Below, piece by piece: positions 31,556-39,127 of a stretch of DNA of 64,000 bases; within the stretch, counting starts at the first letter, position 1, and each line of letters opens with the position of its first letter. Under the pieces are notes generated by a model. That model saw only the letters and a list, made by a program, of their open reading frames with translations. It was not told the origin of the DNA and ran no database searches. The translations under genes were made by a program, and so were the position numbers. This DNA comes from Actinomycetota bacterium. Its GTDB lineage: Bacteria; Actinomycetota; Thermoleophilia; Solirubrobacterales; Solirubrobacteraceae. The stretch is taken from contig VAXW01000005.1 in the NCBI GenBank assembly GCA_005884115.1, forward strand, positions 124,001-188,000, given 5' to 3'.

Positions 31556-32471
31556 CGGCGCCCGGCGCGCGTGGGCGCGGCGCGCCGGCGTTTGCTCCAC
31601 GGCCATCGGCCCATGCGCCGTCCTGCGCCGACTGCGGCGCCTCTTCCGACTCGGCCAGCCTGGCTGCGAGCTCTCGCACTATGAAGCTCGCGACGTGGTG
31701 CGGATAGGTGCCCTTGGAGAAGCCCGCGTCGTAGCCGAGCTCCTTTGCCAGCTCGTTTGAGACGCGCGGTCCGCCACAGGTCAGGATCAGCCGCTTGCGC
31801 TGCCCCTCGGCCTCGACGATCTCGACCAGCTCGGTGAGATTGGAGATGTGCAGGTTCTGCTGCGTCACGGTCTGGCTCACGAGGATTGCGTCTGCACCGA
31901 GATCGATCGCCCTTGCGACGAGCACGCTGTTGGGGACTTGGCTGCCGAGGTTGTACGTGCGAAAGACCTTGTAGCCCTCCAGGCCGTGATGGCCGTGGAA
32001 GCCCTTGAGGTTGAGCATCGCGTCGATTCCGACGCTGTGCGTATCGGTGCCTGTGGCCGCGCCCACCACGACGACCGGCCGTCCGATGTGCTCGTGCGCA
32101 TACTCCTCGATCTCCTGCTCTGTCATGAACTCGATGTCGAAGCTCTCGCTGCTGAGCGAGGCGTAGTCGACGCTGTGCACGCACTCGCCGAACATCACGA
32201 AGTACGTGTAGCCCTCGGTGAGGCGCTCGTAGTGGACGACCTCGGGGTGTTCCAGCCCCATCTTGGCCGCCAGCTCCTGAGCCGCCCTGCGCGCGGCGAG
32301 CCCGTAGGGGACGGGCAGCGTGAAGCTCAGCTGCATGAGCCCGTCATCGAGATGGTCGGCGTAGGGCTTGACGCGTTCGAGGTCCACCTGCGCGCGCCCC
32401 GCTCGGGGCGGCGAAGCGGAAGCCTGCGCCCCCTGCGCGCCGTCGGCGGCGGCGGGCCGCGCGCTAGACAC
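31548..32471 (-). CDS. kamE: lysine 5,6-aminomutase beta subunit
   Basis: 307-aa cobalamin-binding subunit of the adenosylcobalamin- and PLP-dependent aminomutase that moves the terminal amino group of D-lysine or L-beta-lysine. TDTHSVGIDAMLNLKGFHG has the base-off His145 (DxHxxG) and Lys156, which sits 11 residues later as does the PLP-linking Lys in the clostridial enzyme. The B12 fold continues with GADAILVSQTV and LILTCGGPRVSNELAKELGYDAGF. Both ends carry Ala/Pro-rich low-complexity tails. Overlaps kamD by 8 bp. Confidence 0.93.
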   Translation of the reverse strand: MSSARPAAADGAQGAQASASPPRAGRAQVDLERVKPYADHLDDGLMQLSFTLPVPYGLAARRAAQELAAKMGLEHPEVVHYERLTEGYTYFVMFGECVHSVDYASLSSESFDIEFMTEQEIEEYAHEHIGRPVVVVGAATGTDTHSVGIDAMLNLKGFHGHHGLEGYKVFRTYNLGSQVPNSVLVARAIDLGADAILVSQTVTQQNLHISNLTELVEIVEAEGQRKRLILTCGGPRVSNELAKELGYDAGFSKGTYPHHVASFIVRELAARLAESEEAPQSAQDGAWADGRGANAGAPRPRAPGADG

Positions 32472-34026
32472 CGCTCGGCGCTCCCCGCATCAGCTCGCTC
32501 AGGGGGTTGAAGTAGCCCTCGGCGACCTCGACGATCCCCTCGGCTCCGCGCCCGGCGGCGGCGTCGCGCTGCACATCGCCGAACACGCCCTCGCCGAGCG
32601 CCGCGAACAGGCCCTGCTCGGCAATGCGCTGGAGCAGCGCGTGTGCGCCGGCCAGCACTTCCTGCGCGCGGGTCTGCACGATGCCGCCGCGCTTGAACTC
32701 GATCTCCTCGCCCAGGTCGCGGGCGGCGTCGAAGACGTAGTTGGTGTTCTGCAGGCCGATGACGCGATCGTGGACGTGGGGCGTGAAGATCCCCTCGGTG
32801 GGGACGCCGATCGTCTGGATGCCCTGGCCCGTCGCGATCGTGACGAGGTTGAACAGCGAGTCGCAGGCGTGCGTGCGAAACAAGTTGCCGTCCATGTGGC
32901 GCGTGGGAGGCATGTACTTGACAGGACACTCGGGGAAGAGCTCGCGCGTGAGCTGTGCCTGGGCCCACTCCAGGAGCAGGCTGTTGGGGACCGGCATGTC
33001 GATCTCGAACGCGTCTCCGAGCGCGATCTGCTGGTCGGGGACGCCGCAGTCGCGCGCGAGCTCGCGGTTGATGAACTGCGAGGCTGTCACCGACGGCGCA
33101 GCGCTCACCGCGTCGGCGGTGCGCAGGTAGTTGTCCTCGCCGGTGTTGATGACAACCCCGAAGTAGCCATTGATCGTGCGCGAGGCGCGCTGGTCGATCA
33201 GTCCGCGAACGGGGTTTATGTCGCGGTACAGAATGCCGTAGAGGGCATCGTTGACCATGTTGTCGTAGCCCTCGATCGCCCCCATGACGGCGATCTCCGG
33301 CATGCACAGCCCCGAGCAAAAGCTCGACAGGCGCACGTAGCGGCCGTTTGCCTTCGACCACTCATCGAGCGCCGCGCGCATGATGCGGAAGTTCTCCTGC
33401 GTTGCGAACGTGCCGCCGTAGCCCTCCGTTGTGGGCCCGTAGGGCACGTAGTCGAGCAGGCTCTGTGCGGTGGAGCGGATCACCGCGACGATGTCGCCGC
33501 CGGCCTCGGCCACGGCCAGGCCGTGGACCACGTCCTCGTACACGTTCCCCGTGGCGGTGAGCACGTAGCGAAGCGGCGGTGGGCTCTCGCCGAGGCGCTC
33601 GCGCAGCTCGCGGCGTTCTTGCATGCGCGCGCTGATCTCCTCCAGGCGCCCCTCGCACTCGCCCATGACGCGGGCGCGGATCGCGGCCTCGCTCGCGCGC
33701 GGAAGCTCGCAGAGGTTCATCTCGCCGGCGTCGACCGCCTCCGCGATCTGCTGCGGGGAGCGCGCCTCGTCTGCCAGCAGCGCGTTGCCGAGCCAGTAGG
33801 CGATGCCGCGGTCGAGCTCGCGCCGATCGCGCACGTGGTCGATCAGCACGTTCGGGAGCGGCACCTCGAGCGCGTTGGCGCCATCGATCCCGAGCAGGCG
33901 CGCGATCGTGCGCTCCACCGAGACGGTCGTCTTGGAAGAGATCTCCTCGGCGACCTGGGCCGCAATCTGCGCGGCGGCCGCCCTGCAGGAGGCGACCACC
34001 CCCTGATCGAGGCCCAGCTTGCTCAT
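32464..34026 (-). CDS. kamD: lysine 5,6-aminomutase alpha subunit
   Basis: 520-aa alpha subunit (TIM barrel) of D-lysine 5,6-aminomutase. Characteristic blocks: YVLTATGNVYEDVVHGLAVAEAGGDIVAVIRSTAQSLLDYVPYGPTTEGYGGTFATQENFRIMR (read in parts), LSSFCSGLCMPEIAVMGAIEGYDNMVNDALYGILYRDINP, KYMPPTRHMDGNLFRTHACDSLFN, GIQTIGVPTEGIFTPHVHDR. Length normal. Initiates inside the lysS stop (ATGA), so the two are translationally coupled. The other genes of lysine fermentation (kamA, kdd, kce) are not in the window. Confidence 0.93.
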   Translation of the reverse strand: MSKLGLDQGVVASCRAAAAQIAAQVAEEISSKTTVSVERTIARLLGIDGANALEVPLPNVLIDHVRDRRELDRGIAYWLGNALLADEARSPQQIAEAVDAGEMNLCELPRASEAAIRARVMGECEGRLEEISARMQERRELRERLGESPPPLRYVLTATGNVYEDVVHGLAVAEAGGDIVAVIRSTAQSLLDYVPYGPTTEGYGGTFATQENFRIMRAALDEWSKANGRYVRLSSFCSGLCMPEIAVMGAIEGYDNMVNDALYGILYRDINPVRGLIDQRASRTINGYFGVVINTGEDNYLRTADAVSAAPSVTASQFINRELARDCGVPDQQIALGDAFEIDMPVPNSLLLEWAQAQLTRELFPECPVKYMPPTRHMDGNLFRTHACDSLFNLVTIATGQGIQTIGVPTEGIFTPHVHDRVIGLQNTNYVFDAARDLGEEIEFKRGGIVQTRAQEVLAGAHALLQRIAEQGLFAALGEGVFGDVQRDAAAGRGAEGIVEVAEGYFNPLSELMRGAPSGV

Positions 34027-35615
34027 CTGAGCTCACGCACGATCGGAAACGGGATCACCTCGCGCAGCGTGTCGCGTTCGGTGAGGATCATCACCAGCCG
34101 GTCGACCCCCATACCGCCGCCGGCGGTTGGGGAGTAGCCGTACTCGATCGCGCGCGCGTACTCCTCGTCGTTGGGGTGCGGAACTTCTTCGTCGTCGGCC
34201 ATGCGTCGCATGCGCTGGTCGACGAAGCGCTGCCACTGGTCGACCGGGTCGTTCAGCTCGGTGTCGCCGCTCACGAGCTCGATGCCGCCGATGACGGCGT
34301 CGAAGTGCTCGGCCAGCTCGGGGTGCTCTGCGTGGCGCTTGGTGATGGGGAAGGGCTCAAGCGGGAAGTCGAAGACGTGCGTCGGCTGGTTGATCGTCGG
34401 CTCGATCAGCTTCGTGTACACCGCGAGCACCAGCTCGGCCCAGGTCGTGGCCGGGTGGACGTATTCCTCCAACGCCTCGCGCATCTGCGCCGAGACGGCC
34501 TCGCGGTTCTCCTCCATGAAGTCGATGCCCACGTGCGTGAGCATCTCCTCGCGCATCGTGGTGCGCCGCCATGGCTTGGCCAGGTCGATCTGCTCGCCGT
34601 TGCGCTGGACTGTCGTGCGGCCCAGCACGCGCTGCGCGACGTCACGAAACATCTCTTCTGTGGCGGTCGCCACGTCGTAGTAGTCGGCATACGCGAACAT
34701 GAACTCGATGATCGTGAACTCGGGGCTGTGCTTTGGAGAGATGCCCTCGTTGCGGAACACCTTGCCCATGTCGTAGACGTTCTCCAGGCCGCCGACGATG
34801 CAACGGTTGAGGAACAGCTCGACCGAGATGCGCAGATAAAGCTCGCGGTCGAGCGCGTTGTGGTGCGTGATGAACGGTCGTGAGCCCGCGCCTCCCGCCA
34901 GCGACTGCAGCGCCGGCGTTTCGACTTCCACGAAGTTGCGTTCGTCCAGCCACTGGCGGATCGCGGCGACGATCTGCGCACGCTCGATGAACAGCTCGCG
35001 CGACTCTTCGTTTGCGAGCAGGTCCAGCTCGCGGTAGCGGTAGCGCGTGCCCGTATCGCCGAGGCCGTGGTGCTTGTCGGGCGGCGGGCGCAGCGTCTTG
35101 GTCAAGAGCTCGCACTCCTCCACGGCGAGGGCCAGCTGGCCGCGCTGGGTCACGTAGATGCAGCCGTTGACGCCAATGATGTCGCCGACGTCCAGGTTGA
35201 GGATGCGCTCGTATGCATCCGGGCCGAGCGCCTCGAGGCGCACCGCGATCTGCATCGATCCCGACAGATCGCGCAGGTCCAGGAACGAGGTCTTGCCGTG
35301 CCCGCGGCGCGAGATCAGGCGCCCGGCCACGTGGTAGCGCAGCTCCGGGTGCTCGCCCGCCTCGAGCTCGGACGGGTCGTGGGCCGCGAGCACGTCCTTG
35401 ATCAGCGTGCGATCCTTCAGCCAGCTGCCGTGCGGGTAGGGGTTGATCCCTTCCGCGCGCAGGCGCTCCATCTTGGCACGGCGCTGGTTGAATTCGACGA
35501 CTCCGTCGACGCGCTCGCCCTCGTCGAGAGACAGCCCCTCATCTTCGCCGGCAGGCGTGCTCAGAAGCGTCGTCTCGCGCTCGTCCTCGTGCTGTCCTCG
35601 TGGGTGCATCGGCAC
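34023..35615 (-). CDS. lysS: class II lysyl-tRNA synthetase, divergent
   Basis: 530-aa class II synthetase with an N-terminal OB fold (AGRLISRRGHGKTSFLDLRDLSGSMQIAV), motif 1 region, motif 2 (FRNEGISPKHSPEFTIIEF) and motif 3 (GGGMGVDRLVMIL). It charges tRNA-Lys. The lysine-pocket segment reads GGIELVSGDTELNDP instead of the usual GxExANxFSELNDP: the normally aromatic residue is Asp451 and the Asn/Thr is Ser449, while Glu453 is kept. The gene is the head of the kamD-kamE-P-loop operon. Possible start at a Met further in (MERLRAEG is too far); the N-terminal 40 residues are poorly conserved. Confidence 0.9.
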   Translation of the reverse strand: MPMHPRGQHEDERETTLLSTPAGEDEGLSLDEGERVDGVVEFNQRRAKMERLRAEGINPYPHGSWLKDRTLIKDVLAAHDPSELEAGEHPELRYHVAGRLISRRGHGKTSFLDLRDLSGSMQIAVRLEALGPDAYERILNLDVGDIIGVNGCIYVTQRGQLALAVEECELLTKTLRPPPDKHHGLGDTGTRYRYRELDLLANEESRELFIERAQIVAAIRQWLDERNFVEVETPALQSLAGGAGSRPFITHHNALDRELYLRISVELFLNRCIVGGLENVYDMGKVFRNEGISPKHSPEFTIIEFMFAYADYYDVATATEEMFRDVAQRVLGRTTVQRNGEQIDLAKPWRRTTMREEMLTHVGIDFMEENREAVSAQMREALEEYVHPATTWAELVLAVYTKLIEPTINQPTHVFDFPLEPFPITKRHAEHPELAEHFDAVIGGIELVSGDTELNDPVDQWQRFVDQRMRRMADDEEVPHPNDEEYARAIEYGYSPTAGGGMGVDRLVMILTERDTLREVIPFPIVRELR

Positions 35616-35683
35616 ACGATCCTCTCAACGGTTGGCGCTTGTCAAGCGAGCGGGACGGGGCCAGCGGGCCCCGTGCGCGCCGG

Positions 35684-36868
35684 CTAGGCCATCGGCAGCG
35701 ACATGCCGGCGGGTTTTCGCGCCCCGGTCGGCACCTCGCCTGCGGCGGGCTGGCTAGCGCCACCGTCGTAGAGCGGCAGCGTCTCAAGCTCAGGCTCAGG
35801 TGGGCTCGTCGCAATCACGCCGCGCGCGAGCTGCTGGATGGCTTGTGCCGCCGGATCGTCCGGCTGCTCGAGGACCAGCGGTGCGCCGCCGTCGCTGTGC
35901 TCGCGCAGCGGCATCGTCAGCGGCACGCGGCCGAGCAGCGGGACGTTCAGCTCCTCAGCGAGCTCGCCTCCACCTCCGGTACCGAAGATCGCGTAATGCT
36001 CGCCGGAGGGTGCGCGGAAGCCGGACATGTTCTCCACCACGCCGGCGATTTCGAGCGAGAACTTCTCCGCCATCTGGGCGGCCCGCCGCGCGACCTTCTG
36101 CGCGGTCGCCTGCGGGGTGGTGACGATCAGAAAGCGCGACTGAGGCAACAGCTGGGCCAAGGTCATCGACACGTCGCCGGTGCCGGGAGGAAGATCGATC
36201 AAGAGGTAGTCGAGCGCTCCCCAGTCGACGTCTTGGAGGAACTGCGTCAGCGCCTTGTGGAGCATCGGCCCTCGCCACACGACCGCGGCGTCTTCCTCGA
36301 CGAAGAAGCCGATCGACATGACCTTCACGCCATATGCGTCCAGCGGGATGATCTTGCGCTCGGCCGACACCGGTGGGCGCGTGGCGCCGAGCCCGTACAT
36401 GCGCGGGATCGAGTAACCCCAGACGTCGGCGTCGAGCACGCCGACGTGCTTGCCCTCGCCCGCGAGCGCGGCTGCGAGGTTGGCCGTGAGCGTCGACTTG
36501 CCCACGCCACCCTTGCCCGAGCCGACGCAGATGACATTGCGCACTCGCGCAAGCGTCCCCTGCGGCAGGCTGCCCCTGCCGAGCTTCTGTTGCAGCGCGG
36601 CCCGCTGGGCGTCATCGAGCACATCGAAGTAGACGTTGACGTGGGTGACGTCTTCAAGCGCCGACACGGCCTGCGAGACGGCGGTCTGGAAGTGGTCCTT
36701 GATCGGGCACCCGGGCGTGGTGAGCGACACGGTCACATCGACGACGCCGTTGGCGCTGACGTCGATCGAGCGGACCATGTCGAGCTCGACGATCGAGCGG
36801 TGCAGCTCGGGGTCGATGACGGCCTCGAGCGCTGTGCGGATCTCCTCTGTGCTCGGCACTGGGGTCAT
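35684..36868 (-). CDS. mrp: Mrp/ApbC-type iron-sulfur cluster carrier ATPase
   Basis: 394-aa protein. N-terminal MIP18/DUF59 domain (IRTALEAVIDPELHRSIVELDMVRSI, TTPGCPIKDHF) followed by the ParA-type P-loop domain: VGSGKGGVGKSTLTANLAAAL (deviant Walker A, about 115-123), DADVWGYSIPRM, WRGPMLHKALTQFLQDVDWG, YLLIDLPPGTGDVSMTLAQ. The CxxC cluster site near the C-terminus seen in some ApbC proteins is not present here. Carries Fe-S clusters to apoproteins. Separate from the lysS operon by 68 bp on the same strand. Confidence 0.92.
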   Translation of the reverse strand: MTPVPSTEEIRTALEAVIDPELHRSIVELDMVRSIDVSANGVVDVTVSLTTPGCPIKDHFQTAVSQAVSALEDVTHVNVYFDVLDDAQRAALQQKLGRGSLPQGTLARVRNVICVGSGKGGVGKSTLTANLAAALAGEGKHVGVLDADVWGYSIPRMYGLGATRPPVSAERKIIPLDAYGVKVMSIGFFVEEDAAVVWRGPMLHKALTQFLQDVDWGALDYLLIDLPPGTGDVSMTLAQLLPQSRFLIVTTPQATAQKVARRAAQMAEKFSLEIAGVVENMSGFRAPSGEHYAIFGTGGGGELAEELNVPLLGRVPLTMPLREHSDGGAPLVLEQPDDPAAQAIQQLARGVIATSPPEPELETLPLYDGGASQPAAGEVPTGARKPAGMSLPMA

Positions 36869-36913
36869 TGTGACAAACCCCGCCGCGCCAATCGCGGCGT
36901 GCGTTCAAAAAGA

Positions 36914-36947
36914 GACTCGCGGGGCGATCGGAACCGCCCCGCGAGTC
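36914..36947 (-). terminator. intrinsic terminator of the basic-protein gene
   Basis: Perfect 13-bp stem (GACTCGCGGGGCG / CGCCCCGCGAGTC) with an 8-nt loop. On the minus strand it is followed by TCTTTTTG. It lies 102 bp after the stop of the gene at 37050. Confidence 0.85.
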
Positions 36948-37049
36948 GAGGGAGGAGAGGGTGCTACAACTGCCGGCGGGATATGAGGCCGACAGACTCT
37001 CCCGCTACCGGTCTCTCCGAGCCGGACGGGGGAAGCTCGCGCCTTGAGC

Positions 37050-37655
37050 CTAAACGAGGCTCAGGATGCGTTCCTGGACAGCGCTGGCAAGCTCGGGCAC
37101 CCGCCGGTTGGCGAAGTTGCTCCCGTTCTTGGCGACGGTGTCGCGACGGCGTTCGAGATTGCCGACGCCTTTTTCGACGCGGCGGCGGCGCTGGCGCAGT
37201 TCGCGCTCGAAGCGGATGCGCGTTTTGCGGACCTCGCGTTCGAGACGGTTGCGCGCGGTTGCGCCACGCCGCTCGAAGCGCCTGAGCTGGGCCTGCGCCC
37301 TCGCGGATGTGGAGTAGTTGGAGATGGTGTCGTTGACGCTCGAGAGCACGCGGTCGCGCGCGATCAGCGCGGCGCCGACGGGTATCAGCAGCGCGCGCTC
37401 GGCGTAGTCGCCGAAGGCGGCGACGGACAGCTCGGACGCGCCTGTCGTGCTCTGCGCGGGCCGGCTTGCCGATGCCGGCCGGCTTGCCGATGCGGCGTGG
37501 CGCAGCGCGCGCGTGCGCCTCGCTTTGGCGCCGGTCGCTTTCACTTTGGTCCTGCGTTTGCGCGCGCCGGTGGCGGCGCGGCGCGTGGTGGAGGTTTTGC
37601 GGGCCGCTTTGGCTGCGCCTTTGGCGCCCGAACGGCTCGTGTTTGCTGTGGGCAT
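37050..37655 (-). CDS. highly basic protein, unknown function
   Basis: 201-aa protein. Residues 1-65 are Lys/Arg/Ala/Ser/Thr-rich without hydrophobic core (AKGAAKAARKTSTTRRAATGARKRRTK), like the tails of histone-H1-like or HupB-type nucleoid proteins. A short hydrophobic segment (ERALLIPVGAALIARDRVL) follows, then a long Arg/Glu-rich helix (RRFERRGATARNRLEREVRKTRIRFERELRQRRRRVEKGV) that could be a coiled coil. No family recognised. It has its own terminator and two LexA-like boxes upstream. Confidence 0.65.
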   Translation of the reverse strand: MPTANTSRSGAKGAAKAARKTSTTRRAATGARKRRTKVKATGAKARRTRALRHAASASRPASASRPAQSTTGASELSVAAFGDYAERALLIPVGAALIARDRVLSSVNDTISNYSTSARAQAQLRRFERRGATARNRLEREVRKTRIRFERELRQRRRRVEKGVGNLERRRDTVAKNGSNFANRRVPELASAVQERILSLV

Positions 37656-37739
37656 TTAGGAAGTCTCCTTGTCGTCTATCGCCCGGCTTGACGAGTGGCA
37701 GTTGGTCTCTCTTCTACGGCTCGGCGCTCAGATTAGCAG

Positions 37740-37753
37740 CGAACACCTGTTCT
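37740..37753. promoter_or_regulatory. LexA-like (SOS) box 1
   Basis: CGAACACCTGTTCT, matching the Gram-positive/actinobacterial SOS box CGAAC-RNRY-GTTCG except in the central R and final base. 85 bp upstream of the basic-protein start. Confidence 0.5.
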
Positions 37754-37847
37754 AACCCGCCATCACAAGATTGTTACACGCCCATCATATCAGCGGCAAA
37801 AAACGCCAGAAAAATCAGGCAATCTGCACGCAAAGTTTGTGACACAT

Positions 37848-37861
37848 GGAACATGTGTTCG
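37848..37861. promoter_or_regulatory. LexA-like (SOS) box 2
   Basis: GGAACATGTGTTCG: GAAC-ATGT-GTTC fits the RNRY centre, only the first base deviates. 193 bp upstream of the basic-protein start. Confidence 0.55.
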
Positions 37862-37939
37862 CGGCTTTTGCGAGCCCGGACGTGCGTTCGGCGTTCGGCT
37901 GGTTCGCTCAACACTACCCGCGTGCCGGCCGCTGAACCG

Positions 37940-39061
37940 TCAGGCGGCGGCGCCGACGCGCGCCATCCACTCGGCCGGGTGCTGCAGCTCGCGCGCCGAG
38001 GGCATCGACTCCGGCGCCCTCCACACGCGCGCCAGGCCCTGACGGCCCTCGCGCTCTACGACGGCGTCGCAAAAGCGCCGTCCCAGCTCGTACTGGCGCA
38101 GCTTCAGCTCCAGCCCGAGCAGCCGCTCGAGCACGCGCCACGGCAGGCCGTGCGAGGCGCGCCGGCGGTTCATGGCCGCGCGCAGGCGCGGAAGCGACGG
38201 CAGCAGCTCTGCGCCGACGGCATCCATCGTGTGCTCGGCATGCCCCTCAATCAGCGACATCGCCGTTTGCAGGCTTTCCACCAGCGCCCAGCGCTCCTCG
38301 CCGATCGTCAGCCGCAGCACCTCGCCGCGGCGCGCGCGCTCGAGCACGAGGCGCAGGGTGGCCGCGTCCGGCAGCCGGCCCAGCAGCCCTCCGCTGCGGC
38401 CGCCGGCGCGCGCTGCGTGTGCTGCGTGCTCCGCGCCCTCTACGCCGTTTGCGCGCGGTGCGCGCGAGCCGGGAGCGACGGCCGTCTGCAGCCCGTCGAG
38501 CAGCTCCTTGAGCATCGCGCCCATGTGCCCGCGCAGCCACGGAACCGCGGAGAACTGGACAGCGTGCGTGATCTCGTGGATCGCGACCCAGCGCACGAGT
38601 TCCTCCTCGTCGACGAGGAGCGTGCGCGCCGTGATGGCGAGGTTGGGAGCGAGCAGCAGCAGCCGCGGCTCGACGCCCTCCTCGAGCAGCGCAAGGTCAT
38701 ACTGCCCAAGCACGCGCTGCGAAAGAAGCCCCGTGAGCGCGCCGATCTGCGCGCCCAACACGTATCCCGACGCCGATCGCAGCGGTCCCGAGAACGGCCC
38801 GAGCCCGTCGCCCAGGCGCTCGCTGAGCGGTCCGACGATGGGGCGCATGGTTCTCAGGTTGGCGGCGATCCACGCAGGCCTGTCCACGGTCTCGAGCGCG
38901 GGGAGCTCAGGCGGCGCGACCAGGCCGCTGTACGCGCTGACTCGCTGCGCGAACTCGTCCGCAAGCGGCTGCACGGAGCCGGTTTGCACCTCGCCGCGTG
39001 GTGGGGAGCCCGCGATGCGCTCCCCTATCCACTGCGCTGCGCGCCAGTCGATCGCGTCCAC
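37940..39061 (-). CDS. zinc-dependent metalloprotease-like protein (F420-biosynthesis-associated, DUF2342/zincin_2)
   Basis: 373-aa actinobacterial zincin. The zinc motif HEITH (His162, Glu163, His166) follows LLVDEEELVRWVAI, in the family's usual place after a long helical N-terminus (DWRAAQWIGERI). The C-terminal half (LVESLQTAMSLIEGHAEHTMDAVG, with a Glu that can be the third ligand) is typical. These proteins co-occur with coenzyme F420 biosynthesis, though their substrate is not known. ATG 39061 start. Convergent or overlapping frames on the plus strand here are shadows. Confidence 0.88.
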   Translation of the reverse strand: MDAIDWRAAQWIGERIAGSPPRGEVQTGSVQPLADEFAQRVSAYSGLVAPPELPALETVDRPAWIAANLRTMRPIVGPLSERLGDGLGPFSGPLRSASGYVLGAQIGALTGLLSQRVLGQYDLALLEEGVEPRLLLLAPNLAITARTLLVDEEELVRWVAIHEITHAVQFSAVPWLRGHMGAMLKELLDGLQTAVAPGSRAPRANGVEGAEHAAHAARAGGRSGGLLGRLPDAATLRLVLERARRGEVLRLTIGEERWALVESLQTAMSLIEGHAEHTMDAVGAELLPSLPRLRAAMNRRRASHGLPWRVLERLLGLELKLRQYELGRRFCDAVVEREGRQGLARVWRAPESMPSARELQHPAEWMARVGAAA

Positions 39062-39127
39062 CCACAGAGCGTAGCCCTATGCGGCCGGCTCCCCCGCTGC
39101 GCGCGGAGCACGACCAGCGCCGGTCCG

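Larger units (their letters stand above)
37656..37939. other. AT-rich intergenic region upstream of the basic-protein gene
   Basis: 284 bp, clearly less GC-rich than its surroundings, with two GAAC-N4-GTTC palindromes and a possible minus-strand -10 box TAATCT at 37730-37735. No ORF supported. Confidence 0.6.

Noticed and set aside
37466-39127. Plus-strand extension of the nuclease frame upstream of 39128
   Set aside because: It is antisense to the zincin gene, has Arg/Gly/Ser-rich shadow composition and no helicase motifs.
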